Source of the DNA: Flavisolibacter amylovorans
GTDB taxonomy: Bacteria; Bacteroidota; Bacteroidia; Chitinophagales; Chitinophagaceae
Direction of reading: 5' to 3'
Length of the DNA: 64,000 nucleotides
Assembly: GCF_039541815.1 (NCBI RefSeq)
Contig: NZ_BAABGY010000009.1
Coordinates: forward strand, 248,001-312,000
Shown here: positions 39,134-48,072 of the stretch, piece after piece
How the letters are laid out: every line of letters starts with the position of its first letter
Position numbering within the stretch: the stretch's first letter is position 1
Program-made: the position numbers and the translations under genes
Notes under the pieces: model-generated
The model's database searches: none
What the model was told of the DNA's origin: nothing
What the model saw: only the letters and a program-made list of their open reading frames with translations

Positions 39134-41278
39134 GTGGATATTAAGAAAGACATACTGTGGCGCGTTTACCTGAGCTTCATCTGCATCGTGGTGCTGAGCC
39201 TCGTGGTGATGGGCCGCGTCTTCTATATCCAGCGGGTAGAGGGGCCGCACTGGCGCGCCCTGTCCGACTCGCTCCACCAGAAATACGTGGAGCTCGACGC
39301 CGAGCGCGGCACCATCTACAGCGAGGACGGCCAGATGCTGAGCACGTCGATCCCCTATTTCGACGTCTATATCGACTTCGGTGCCGAAGGCCTGCGCGAC
39401 AAGAACGGCAAGCGCTTCAAAGAGAACCTCGACTCCTTCGCCTTTGCGATGTCGACCTACTTCGGCGCCCGCGACTCCTCCGGCAAGGAGAAATCCGCCG
39501 TTGAATACAAAAAGGAACTGCGCCGCGCCTACAACCAGGGCAACCGCTACTATGCGCTCCGCAAGAACCTCTCCTTCGAGGAATACAAAGCCTTTCGCTC
39601 CTTCCCGCTCGTACGCCTCGGCCGCAACAAAAGTGGCGTTATCGTAGAGACCAACACGCGCCGCCTCAACCCCTTCGGGCTGCTCGCGCGCCGCACCATC
39701 GGCCTCGCCCGCGAGAACGCCCAGAACGTGGGCCTCGAGCGCACCTACGACTCGCTGCTCCGCGGCAGCACCGGCAAGCGCCTTGTGCGCTTCATCTCGC
39801 ACGGCGCCTATGTGCCGGTAGAGGGCTACGAGATCGACCCCGAGAACGGAAAGGACATCATCACCACCCTCGACGTCAACATCCAGGACGTAGCCGAGAA
39901 CGCGCTCATGAAGATGCTCACCGAGAGCGGTGCGCAGCACGGTACCTGCATCGTGATGGAAACGAAGACCGGCAAGGTGAAGGCCATCGCCAACCTGGGC
40001 CGCCGCCCCGACCCGGCACGGGCCGGCTTCCGCTACGACGAGGATCTTAACTACGCCCTCCATACCACCGAGCCCGGCTCCACCGTCAAGCTCGCCACCC
40101 TGCTCGCCGTGCTCGACGCCGGCGCCGTGTCGGTCAACGACCACGTGGAAGTGGGCACCGCCGGATCGCAGTACGTGGCCGTACGCAACATCAACGACGC
40201 CGAGCGTTCGCCGAAACCCGTGCTTACGGTGCGCGAAGCCTTCGCCCACTCCTCCAACGTAGGCATGGCCAAGCTCGCGCTGAAGGCCTTCGGCGAAGAC
40301 CCCGACAAGTTCAAGGGCTACCTCCACCGCTACCGCCTCGACCGCCCCGCCGGCGTAGGCCTTGTAGGCGAGGAAAAGCCGATGATCCCGAAGTGGAAGC
40401 GCAACAAGGAAGGGCTGCACGCGATGCTCACCATGAGCTTCGGCTACGCCATCGAGGTAAGTCCGCTGCAGACGCTGATGCTGTATAACGCCGTGGCCAA
40501 CGGCGGCAAGATGATGAAGCCCTACCTCGTGAGCGCCATCCGCGCCAACGGCAGCACGGTGCGCACCTTCGAGCCGAAGGTGCTCGACGAGCAGATCTGC
40601 AAGCCAGAAGTAGTGAAGGCCGCCCGCTCCTGCATGGAGGCCGTGGTGACCGAAGGCACTGCCAAAGAAGTGTTCAAAGACTTTCCGTTTACCGTTGCCG
40701 GCAAAACCGGTACGGCCCACGTGGCAGGCGGCAATATCCGCTACTCCGATGGGGTGTACCAGGCCTCCTTCGTAGGCTACTTCCCCGCCGATGCGCCGGA
40801 GTATTCCTGCATCGTAGTCGTGAAGACGCAGCCGCACGCCGCCAAGCACTTCGGCGGGCAGCTCGCCGCACCGGTGTTCAAGGAAGTGGCCGCCAAGCTT
40901 TTTGCCATGAACGTGCAGCAGAAGCGCAACGGCGTGATGCCGCTGCCTGCCGACTCTGCCCGTTACCTCTATGCCGGCTATGCCCCGGGCATCAAGGACA
41001 TCTTCTCCTCTTTCGGCTTCCGCGTCCGCGACTCGGCCAAGGTCGACGACTGGGGCCGCTTCGACGCCTCCTTCAACGGTGCTATTGCGAAACCGGTATC
41101 CGTTCCGAAGAAATCGATTCCCGACGTGCGCCACATGACGCTCCGGGATGCCCTCTACGTGCTTGAGAACCTGAACGTGAAAGTGGTGGCCAAAGGCCGC
41201 GGCAAGGTGCTGATGCAGGACCTCGCGCCGGGCACGCCGATCACCAAGAATGTAACCATCAACCTCCTGCTCAACTAG
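39134..41278 (+). CDS. ftsI: penicillin-binding protein, division transpeptidase
   Basis: A 714-residue class B penicillin-binding protein that cross-links septal peptidoglycan. One N-terminal TM (about 6-28), a pedestal domain, then the transpeptidase with S316-T-V-K (EPGSTVKLATLL), SSN (in HSSNVGMAKL) and KTGT (GKTGTAHVAGG). A C-terminal PASTA-like domain follows (MTLRDALYVLENLNVKVVAK). The GTG start at 39134 (VDIKKDILWRVYLSF) is chosen because upstream codons come from the TTTTGAC array. It overlaps murE by 1 nt. Confidence 0.94.
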   Translation: MDIKKDILWRVYLSFICIVVLSLVVMGRVFYIQRVEGPHWRALSDSLHQKYVELDAERGTIYSEDGQMLSTSIPYFDVYIDFGAEGLRDKNGKRFKENLDSFAFAMSTYFGARDSSGKEKSAVEYKKELRRAYNQGNRYYALRKNLSFEEYKAFRSFPLVRLGRNKSGVIVETNTRRLNPFGLLARRTIGLARENAQNVGLERTYDSLLRGSTGKRLVRFISHGAYVPVEGYEIDPENGKDIITTLDVNIQDVAENALMKMLTESGAQHGTCIVMETKTGKVKAIANLGRRPDPARAGFRYDEDLNYALHTTEPGSTVKLATLLAVLDAGAVSVNDHVEVGTAGSQYVAVRNINDAERSPKPVLTVREAFAHSSNVGMAKLALKAFGEDPDKFKGYLHRYRLDRPAGVGLVGEEKPMIPKWKRNKEGLHAMLTMSFGYAIEVSPLQTLMLYNAVANGGKMMKPYLVSAIRANGSTVRTFEPKVLDEQICKPEVVKAARSCMEAVVTEGTAKEVFKDFPFTVAGKTGTAHVAGGNIRYSDGVYQASFVGYFPADAPEYSCIVVVKTQPHAAKHFGGQLAAPVFKEVAAKLFAMNVQQKRNGVMPLPADSARYLYAGYAPGIKDIFSSFGFRVRDSAKVDDWGRFDASFNGAIAKPVSVPKKSIPDVRHMTLRDALYVLENLNVKVVAKGRGKVLMQDLAPGTPITKNVTINLLLN

Positions 41279-42744
41279 TGAAAGCATTAACCGACATATT
41301 ATACAAGGTGCGCCTGCGGGCGGTCAACGGCGACTCCAACGCGTTGGTGGCCGACGTGCAGATCGACTCGCGAAAAGTGCAGCAAGGCTCCCTCTTCGTG
41401 GCCGTGAAGGGCTCTGCCTCCGACGGGCATGCCTTCATCGCGAAGTCCCTGGAACTGGGTGCTGCCGTCATCGTATGCGAAACGCTGCCTTCCGAGCTGA
41501 AGGAAGGCGTTACCTACGTACAGGTCGAAGACAGCGCCGAGGCAGTGGGCCTCATCGCCCACAACTTTTACGGGCAGCCGTCCGACCGCGTAAAGCTTGT
41601 GGGGGTTACGGGCACCAATGGCAAGACCACCATCGCCACCCTGCTCTACAAGCTGTTCACGAAGCTCGGGTACACCTGCGGCCTCGTGAGCACCGTGGAA
41701 AACATGATCGCCGGCGAAGTGATCCCCTCCACGCACACCACGCCCGATGCCGTAAGCCTCAACGCGCTGCTGGCGCAGATGGTGGCCGCGGGCTGCACGC
41801 ACGTCTTTATGGAAGTGAGCTCGCACGCGGTGCACCAGCGTCGCATCGCCGGCCTGCACTTCACGGGCGCGCTCTTCAGCAACATCACCCACGATCACCT
41901 CGACTACCACAAGACCTTCGACGAATACATCAAGGCCAAGAAAGCCTTCTTCGATGGCCTTACGGCCGACGCCTTTGCCATCACCAATGCCGACGACAAG
42001 CGCGGCGCCGTGATGCTGCAGAACACGTCGGCCACGAAATATGCCTACAGCCTCAAGACCGTGGCCGACTTCAAGGGCAAGATCCTCGAGAACGCGCTCA
42101 CGGGACTCGTGATGACGGTGAACGAGCAGGAAGTGCACTTCCGCCTCATCGGCGAGTTCAACGCCTACAACCTGCTGGCTGTATACGGCGCGGCAGTGCT
42201 GCTGGGCGAGGAGAAGCAGGAGGTGCTGCAGGTACTCAGTAATAGTACGGGTGCCGAAGGCCGCTTCGACTATATCGTGTCGGCCAAGGGACGCGTGCTC
42301 GGCATTGTAGACTATGCCCATACGCCCGATGCGCTCGAGAACGTGCTGAGCACGATCAAGAAGCTGCGCAAGGGCCACGAGCAGGTGATTACGGTGGTGG
42401 GCTGCGGCGGCGACCGCGACAAGACGAAGCGCCCCGTGATGGCCGAAGTGGCCTGCAACGGGAGCGACCGCGTCATCCTCACCTCCGACAACCCCCGCAC
42501 CGAGGACCCGAACGCGATCCTCGCCGACATGGAAGCCGGCCTCAACACGGCAGCAAAGCGGAAGGCCATCACCATTGCGGACCGCGGACAAGCCATCAAG
42601 ACGGCCGTGAGCCTCGCCGGCCCCGACGATATTCTCCTCATTGCCGGAAAGGGTCATGAGAAATACCAGGACATCGCGGGCGTAAAGCACCACTTCGACG
42701 ACAAGGAAGTGCTTCGCGATATGTTCGAACAATTGGATAAGTAG
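41278..42744 (+). CDS. murE: UDP-MurNAc-tripeptide synthetase MurE
   Basis: A 488-residue cytoplasmic ligase adding the third residue to UDP-MurNAc-dipeptide. ATP loop GVTGTNGKTTIATLL, carbamylated-Lys region, HITHDHLDYHKTFDEY-type block (here NITHDHLDYHKTFDEYIKAK), and C-terminal DNPRTEDPNAI. The DNPR motif is the mark of ligases that add meso-diaminopimelate. The GTG start sits in TAGTG, overlapping the ftsI stop codon. A GAATGGT array starts right after the stop. Confidence 0.95.
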   Translation: MKALTDILYKVRLRAVNGDSNALVADVQIDSRKVQQGSLFVAVKGSASDGHAFIAKSLELGAAVIVCETLPSELKEGVTYVQVEDSAEAVGLIAHNFYGQPSDRVKLVGVTGTNGKTTIATLLYKLFTKLGYTCGLVSTVENMIAGEVIPSTHTTPDAVSLNALLAQMVAAGCTHVFMEVSSHAVHQRRIAGLHFTGALFSNITHDHLDYHKTFDEYIKAKKAFFDGLTADAFAITNADDKRGAVMLQNTSATKYAYSLKTVADFKGKILENALTGLVMTVNEQEVHFRLIGEFNAYNLLAVYGAAVLLGEEKQEVLQVLSNSTGAEGRFDYIVSAKGRVLGIVDYAHTPDALENVLSTIKKLRKGHEQVITVVGCGGDRDKTKRPVMAEVACNGSDRVILTSDNPRTEDPNAILADMEAGLNTAAKRKAITIADRGQAIKTAVSLAGPDDILLIAGKGHEKYQDIAGVKHHFDDKEVLRDMFEQLDK

Positions 42745-42892
42745 GTGAATGGTCAATGGTGAATGGTCAATAGCCTTTCGCCACGGACCGGGAGCCGGGA
42801 AACATAAACGTAACAGGAATTAAAGACAGGAACTAGAGAATGGGAGCGGGGTCGAAGTGAAGACATTCACCATTGACCATTCACCATTCACC
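42745..42892. repeat. paired 7-nt tandem array, GAATGGT family
   Basis: The left array, 42745-42771, begins at the murE stop codon. The right inverted array, 42863-42892 (CATTCACCATTGACC), ends 12 bp before the mraY ATG. It lies within the co-directional dcw cluster. Confidence 0.9.
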
Positions 42893-42904
42893 AAAAAAGC
42901 CAAC

Positions 42905-44176
42905 ATGCTCTATCACCTCGTACACTGGCTCGAGTCGAACGGGACGCATATTCCCGGCAGCGGCGCCTTCCTGGGCACCACTACCCGCGTGATGCTGGCC
43001 GTGCTGCTGTCGCTGTTCATCACGACGGTATACGGCAAGACGCTCATCCGCTACCTGCAGAAGAAGCAGATCGGCGAGAGCGTGCGCGAGCTGGGCCTGG
43101 CGGGCGAGAACCTGAAGAAGGGCACCCCCACCATGGGCGGCATCATCATCATCCTCGCCATCCTCATCCCGACGCTGGTGTTCGCCAACCTCGAGAAGGT
43201 GTATGTGCGCCTCATGATCTTCTCCACCATCTGGCTCGGCGTCATCGGCTTTATCGACGACTACCTGAAGCTGCGCGCCAAGAAGATGGCGCAGGCACAG
43301 GGCGGCGCCTATAAGAAAAGCGACAAGGACGGCCTCGCGGGCTGGTTCAAGATCTTCGGACAGGTAGCGCTCGGCATCACGGTGGGCGCCACGCTCTGGT
43401 TCAACGGCTCGGTGAAGACCTGGCGCGAGTACCAGGGCAGCAACCCGCCGCCAGGGCATCACCAGACGCAGATCAACGGCAAAGACCGGGTGTACGTGGA
43501 TGCGAAGGAAGTGATCACCACCATCCCCTTCGTGAAGGGCCACGAGTTCAACTACGGTCGCCTGCTTCCGCGCGGACTGCGCGAATATGCCTGGGTGCTG
43601 TACATCGCCATCGTGATCCTGATCGTCACGGCCGTTTCCAACGGCGCCAACCTCACCGACGGCCTCGACGGGCTGGCGGCGGGCACCTCGGCCATCATCT
43701 CGCTCGCGCTCGGCGTCTTCGCCTACGCGTCGAGCTCGCTGCTGGTGGCCGACTACCTCAACATCATGTATATCCCCAACCTGGGCGAGCTGGCGATCTT
43801 CATCGGGGCCATGATCGGGGCCTGCGTGGGCTTCCTCTGGTACAACTCGTTCCCGGCGCAGGTGTTCATGGGCGACACGGGCTCCCTCACGCTGGGCGGC
43901 CTCATCGCGGCCCTCGCCATCATCGTGCACAAGGAGCTGCTGATCCCGATCTTCTGCGGCGTGTTCCTGGTGGAGAACCTGAGCGTGATGCTGCAGGTAG
44001 GCTACTTCAAATACACGAAACGGAAATACGGCGAAGGCCGGCGCATCTTCCTCATGAGCCCGCTGCACCACCACTACCAGAAAAAGGGCTACCACGAGGT
44101 CAAGATCGTGACGCGCTTCTGGATCGTGACGCTGCTCTGCGTCGTGTTCTCGATCGTCACCCTTAAGCTACGTTAG
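42905..44176 (+). CDS. mraY: phospho-MurNAc-pentapeptide transferase
   Basis: A 423-residue integral membrane enzyme making lipid I from UDP-MurNAc-pentapeptide and undecaprenyl phosphate. About ten TM segments. Conserved loops: GTPTMGG, FIDDYLKL (catalytic Asp pair), NLTDGLDGLA, and the C-terminal HHHYQKKGYHE. A loop of about 60 residues near 180-235 is longer than in E. coli MraY (360 aa). The start is the ATG at 42905; upstream codons are array. Confidence 0.96.
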   Translation: MLYHLVHWLESNGTHIPGSGAFLGTTTRVMLAVLLSLFITTVYGKTLIRYLQKKQIGESVRELGLAGENLKKGTPTMGGIIIILAILIPTLVFANLEKVYVRLMIFSTIWLGVIGFIDDYLKLRAKKMAQAQGGAYKKSDKDGLAGWFKIFGQVALGITVGATLWFNGSVKTWREYQGSNPPPGHHQTQINGKDRVYVDAKEVITTIPFVKGHEFNYGRLLPRGLREYAWVLYIAIVILIVTAVSNGANLTDGLDGLAAGTSAIISLALGVFAYASSSLLVADYLNIMYIPNLGELAIFIGAMIGACVGFLWYNSFPAQVFMGDTGSLTLGGLIAALAIIVHKELLIPIFCGVFLVENLSVMLQVGYFKYTKRKYGEGRRIFLMSPLHHHYQKKGYHEVKIVTRFWIVTLLCVVFSIVTLKLR

Positions 44177-44272
44177 AAGGTTCAGAGGGGTTCAGAAGGG
44201 TTTAGAAAGGTTTAGGAAGGTTGGTAGGTAACAGGTTACAAATAGACCAATAAACAAATAGACTAATAGACA
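44176..44272 (+). repeat. two tandem arrays: GGTTCAGAAG (10 nt) and AATAGACC (8 nt)
   Basis: 44176-44225 starts at the mraY stop codon with five units; 44240-44272 abuts the murD start codon. Same order of families as before ftsL. Confidence 0.88.
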
Positions 44273-45613
44273 TTGAAAAAGCATCTTGTCATACTGGGCG
44301 GCGGCGAAAGCGGGGTGGGGGCAGCATTGCTGGCCCGCCAGCAAGGCTACGACGTGTTCCTGTGCGACGAGGGCACGCTGAAGCCGATCTACCGCGCCGA
44401 GCTCGAAGCGGCCGGTATTCCCTTCCAGGATGGGGGCGCCGACGAAGCCCGCGTGCTCGCCGCCGACGAAGTGGTGAAGAGCCCCGGCATCCCCGAGAAG
44501 AACGAACTCGTGAAGAAGATCCGCGCCAAAGGCATCCCGGTGATCTCCGAGATCGAGCTCGCGTTCCGCTATAAGGGCGACAGCACCATCATCGCCATCA
44601 CCGGCTCTAACGGCAAGAGCACCACCACGGCACTGATCTACCACATCTGCCGCACGGCCGACCTCGATTGCGCCCTCGTGGGCAATATCGGGTACTCCTT
44701 TGCCAAACAGGTGGCGGAAGAGCCGAAGCCGCTCTATGTGCTCGAGATCTCCTCCTTTCAGCTCGACGACGTCGTGACGTTCCGTCCCGACGTGGCGCTG
44801 CTGATCAACATCACGGAAGACCATCTCGACCGCTACGACTACAAATTCGAGAACTATATCCGGAGCAAGTTCCGGATCGCCATGAATCAGACCGCCGATG
44901 ATTACTTCATCTACAATGCAGACGACGAAGTGATCCTCGGGCACCTCGACCATATTCACAACCCCGTAAAAAAATTAGCTATGAGCATGAAGCAGAAAGC
45001 AGAGCCCGGCGCGTACATCCAGAACGATGAGCTCAACGTGAACGTACCCGGCGCGGAGCAGCAGCAGATGAGCGTGTACGACTTCGCGCTCAAGGGAAAA
45101 CACAATCAATACAACACCATGGCAGCCTGTGTAGCCGGAGCCACGATGGACATCCGCAAGAACAAGATCCGCGAGGCCGTGCAGACCTTCCAGAGCCTGG
45201 AGCACCGCATGGAACCCGTGGCCACCGTACGCGGCGTCGAGTTCATCAACGACTCGAAGGCCACCAACGTGAACTCCACCTGGTATGCCCTCGAAAGCAT
45301 GACGAAGCCGACCGTGCTCATCCTCGGCGGCATCGACAAGGGCAACGACTATACGCTCATCGAGGAGCTCGTGGCAGAGAAGGTGAAGGCGATCGTATGC
45401 ATGGGTACCGACAACTCCAAGATCGTGGCGGCCTTCCAAGGCAAGGCCACCGTGGTGGAGACCGGCTCCGCCGCTGCCGCCGTGCAGGCTGCCTACGCCC
45501 AGGCCGCTCCGGGCGACGCCGTACTCCTGAGCCCCGCCTGCGCCTCCTTCGACCTGTTCAAGAATTACGAAGACCGCGGCCTGCAGTTCAAAGAGGCCGT
45601 CAAGAACCTGTAA
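44273..45613 (+). CDS. murD: UDP-MurNAc-L-alanine:D-glutamate ligase
   Basis: A 446-residue cytoplasmic ligase adding D-Glu to UDP-MurNAc-L-Ala. N-terminal Rossmann loop LGGGESGVGAALLA, ATP loop ITGSNGKSTTTALI, and NITEDHLDRYDY. The C-terminal domain has FINDSKATN, a MurD signature. The start is TTG at 44273, touching the preceding array. It ends 4 bp before ftsW. Confidence 0.95.
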   Translation: MKKHLVILGGGESGVGAALLARQQGYDVFLCDEGTLKPIYRAELEAAGIPFQDGGADEARVLAADEVVKSPGIPEKNELVKKIRAKGIPVISEIELAFRYKGDSTIIAITGSNGKSTTTALIYHICRTADLDCALVGNIGYSFAKQVAEEPKPLYVLEISSFQLDDVVTFRPDVALLINITEDHLDRYDYKFENYIRSKFRIAMNQTADDYFIYNADDEVILGHLDHIHNPVKKLAMSMKQKAEPGAYIQNDELNVNVPGAEQQQMSVYDFALKGKHNQYNTMAACVAGATMDIRKNKIREAVQTFQSLEHRMEPVATVRGVEFINDSKATNVNSTWYALESMTKPTVLILGGIDKGNDYTLIEELVAEKVKAIVCMGTDNSKIVAAFQGKATVVETGSAAAAVQAAYAQAAPGDAVLLSPACASFDLFKNYEDRGLQFKEAVKNL

Positions 45614-45617
45614 GCTG

Positions 45618-46967
45618 ATGCCGCAACAAGCCGACATATCGTTCGCGGAGCTGGCGCAAAACGCCAACCTGCTGAAGAAGACCCGTGGCGACAAGGTCAT
45701 CTGGGCCCTCGTGGGGCTCCTGGTGCTCGTGTCGCTGCTGGTCGTCTACAGCGCCACGGGCTCGCTCGCCTACCAGAAATACAAGGGCAATACGGAGGTG
45801 TACCTGTTCAAGCAGATCGTCTTCATCGCCCTCGGCTTCTGCGTCATCTACTTCGCGCACCGCGTCAACTACACGCTCTACTCGCGCGTGGCCAAGGTGC
45901 TCTTCCTGCTGTCGATCCCGCTGCTGGTGTATACGCTGTTCTTCGGCGCTACCATCAACCAGGGCAGCCGCTGGATCCGCCTGCCCATCATCAACATGAC
46001 GATGCAGACCTCGGACCTCGCGCGCCTCGCCCTCTTTATGTACCTCGCGCGCCTCCTGAGCCGCCGCCAGAACACGATCAAGGATTTCAAGAAGGGCTTC
46101 ATTCCCGTGATCCTGCCCATCGGCATCACCTGCGCGCTCATCGCCCCGGCCAACCTGTCGACTGCCCTGCTGCTCGGCGCCACCTGCATGATGCTGCTCT
46201 TCATCGGGCGCGTATCGGGCAAGCACCTGCTGCTCGTGGTCGGCGCCGCCGCCATCCCGGTGTTCATGCTCGTGTCGGCCGCCATGATCAAGCACAAGAC
46301 GGGCGGCGAGGAGGAAGAGGCCACCGTAGCGCAAACAACGACCTCCTCCAACCCGCTCACCCGCCGTGTATCCACCTGGGTGAGCCGTGTGGAGAACTAT
46401 ATGTATGGCTCGAAGGAAGTGCTGAGCGACGACTCCTACCAGACCGACCAGGCCAAGATCGCCATCGCCCAGGGCGGGATCTTCGGCGTGGGACCGGGGA
46501 ACAGCACGCAGCGCAACTTCCTGCCGCAGGCCTATAACGACTTTATCTACGCGATCATCATCGAGGAATACGGACTCCTCGGCGCCGCGTTCATCATCTT
46601 CATCTACCTCGCGCTGCTCTTCCGCTGCATCCGGCTGTACAAGCGCTGCCCGTATGCCTTCGGTGCCTTCCTGGCGCTCGGGCTCTCGTTCACGCTCGTG
46701 TTCCAGGCGATGGCCAACATGGCGGTCAACGTCAACCTCTTCCCGGTAACGGGGGTGACGCTGCCGCTGGTGTCGATGGGCGGATCCTCCTTCCTCTTCA
46801 CCTGCCTCTCGATCGGGATCATCCTGAGCGTTGCGCGCAACGTGGAGCAGCACGAAGGCAAGGAGCGGCTGAAGGAAGAGCGCGCCCAGCGCAAGGCCGA
46901 GGCCGATGCGGCCGGTGCCGAAGACGAAGAGGCGATCATTGAAGAAACAGAAGGAGTAGTGGTATAA
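45618..46967 (+). CDS. ftsW: lipid II polymerase FtsW
   Basis: A 449-residue SEDS-family glycosyltransferase that polymerises lipid II at the septum with FtsI. About ten TM segments; SEDS marks include NQGSRWIRLP (essential loop) and the C-terminal NMAVNVNLFPVTGVTLPLVS with MGGSSF. The C-terminus is a charged tail of about 45 residues rich in Glu and Ala. Gap to murG is 2 bp. Confidence 0.95.
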   Translation: MPQQADISFAELAQNANLLKKTRGDKVIWALVGLLVLVSLLVVYSATGSLAYQKYKGNTEVYLFKQIVFIALGFCVIYFAHRVNYTLYSRVAKVLFLLSIPLLVYTLFFGATINQGSRWIRLPIINMTMQTSDLARLALFMYLARLLSRRQNTIKDFKKGFIPVILPIGITCALIAPANLSTALLLGATCMMLLFIGRVSGKHLLLVVGAAAIPVFMLVSAAMIKHKTGGEEEEATVAQTTTSSNPLTRRVSTWVSRVENYMYGSKEVLSDDSYQTDQAKIAIAQGGIFGVGPGNSTQRNFLPQAYNDFIYAIIIEEYGLLGAAFIIFIYLALLFRCIRLYKRCPYAFGAFLALGLSFTLVFQAMANMAVNVNLFPVTGVTLPLVSMGGSSFLFTCLSIGIILSVARNVEQHEGKERLKEERAQRKAEADAAGAEDEEAIIEETEGVVV

Positions 46968-46969
46968 GC

Positions 46970-48070
46970 ATGGCAAAGAAGATCATCATAGCAGGCGGCG
47001 GCACAGGCGGGCATATCTTCCCGGCCCTGGCCATCGCCAATGCGCTGAAGCAGCTGGACCCCGGGGTGGAGCTCCTCTTCGTGGGCGCCCGTGGCAGAAT
47101 GGAGATGGAAAAAGTACCGCAGGCCGGCTACCCGATCAAGGGGCTCGACATTGCGGGATTCAACAGGAGCTCTTTGTTAAAGAATATCGCGCTGCCCTTC
47201 AAGCTCATCAGGAGCTTCTTCCAGGTGCGCCGCATCTTCAACGACTTCGCTCCCGATGCCGCCATCGGCGTCGGTGGCTACTCCTCGTTCCCGGTGCTGC
47301 GCCTCGCGCAGGCTCGTGGCATCCCAACCTTCATCCACGAGAGCAACTCGTTTGCAGGCCGGGCCAACCAGATGCTGGGACGCAAGGCGGCCGCCATCTT
47401 CGTGGCGGGTGAAGGCATGCAGCAGTTCTTCCCGGCTGAGAAGCTGGTGCTCACGGGTAACCCGGTGCGCCCCGGCATCGTGAAGACGGCCGGCATCCCG
47501 AAAGGGGAGGCCCTGCGCTTCTTCGGGCTGCAGGAAGGCAAGCCCACCGTGCTGGCCGTAGGCGGCTCGCTGGGCGCGCGCTCCATCAACGAGGCGCTGG
47601 CGGCGGGCTTCCAGGAGCTTGCCGACGCTGGGCTGCAGCTCATCTGGCAAACCGGCAAGACCGACGCCGCCCGCTGGAAGCAGAAGGCCGACGGCAGCCG
47701 CGGGCTCTGGGTAGGCGACTTCATCACGCAGATGGAGCAGGCCTATGCCGCGGCCGACATCGTGGTGTCGCGTGCAGGCGCCATGGCGGTAGCCGAGCTC
47801 TGCGTGGTAGGACGCCCGGTGCTCTTCGTGCCCTATCCCCATGCGGCGGAAGACCACCAGACGGCCAATGCCCGCGCCCTCGTGGAGCAGGATGCCGCCC
47901 TGATGGTGCCCGACGCCGAGGCGGGCGCCCGCATCGTACCCGAGCTCATCGCCCTGGCGAAGAGCCCGGCAAAGCAGGAACAGTTAACTCGAAATATCAA
48001 GAAGCTCGGCGTCACCAACGCCGACGAGACGATTGCACAAGCCATTTTAAACAGAATCGCGAACAGCTGA
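46970..48070 (+). CDS. murG: lipid II synthase MurG
   Basis: A 366-residue membrane-associated GT28 glycosyltransferase adding GlcNAc to lipid I. N-terminal GGGTGGHIFPALAIA; IHESNSFAGRANQML; the GGSLGARSIN loop; and the sugar-nucleotide-binding SRAGAMAVAEL. The length is normal. Tightly packed between ftsW and murC (2 bp on each side). Confidence 0.96.
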   Translation: MAKKIIIAGGGTGGHIFPALAIANALKQLDPGVELLFVGARGRMEMEKVPQAGYPIKGLDIAGFNRSSLLKNIALPFKLIRSFFQVRRIFNDFAPDAAIGVGGYSSFPVLRLAQARGIPTFIHESNSFAGRANQMLGRKAAAIFVAGEGMQQFFPAEKLVLTGNPVRPGIVKTAGIPKGEALRFFGLQEGKPTVLAVGGSLGARSINEALAAGFQELADAGLQLIWQTGKTDAARWKQKADGSRGLWVGDFITQMEQAYAAADIVVSRAGAMAVAELCVVGRPVLFVPYPHAAEDHQTANARALVEQDAALMVPDAEAGARIVPELIALAKSPAKQEQLTRNIKKLGVTNADETIAQAILNRIANS

Positions 48071-48072
48071 AC

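Noticed and set aside
39122..41287. 721-codon antisense gene opposite ftsI
   Set aside because: High-GC genes here produce long open frames on the opposite strand; this one is His/Val/Gly-rich without any domain. Similar antisense frames opposite mraY, murE, atpD, dnaX and others were rejected for the same reason.
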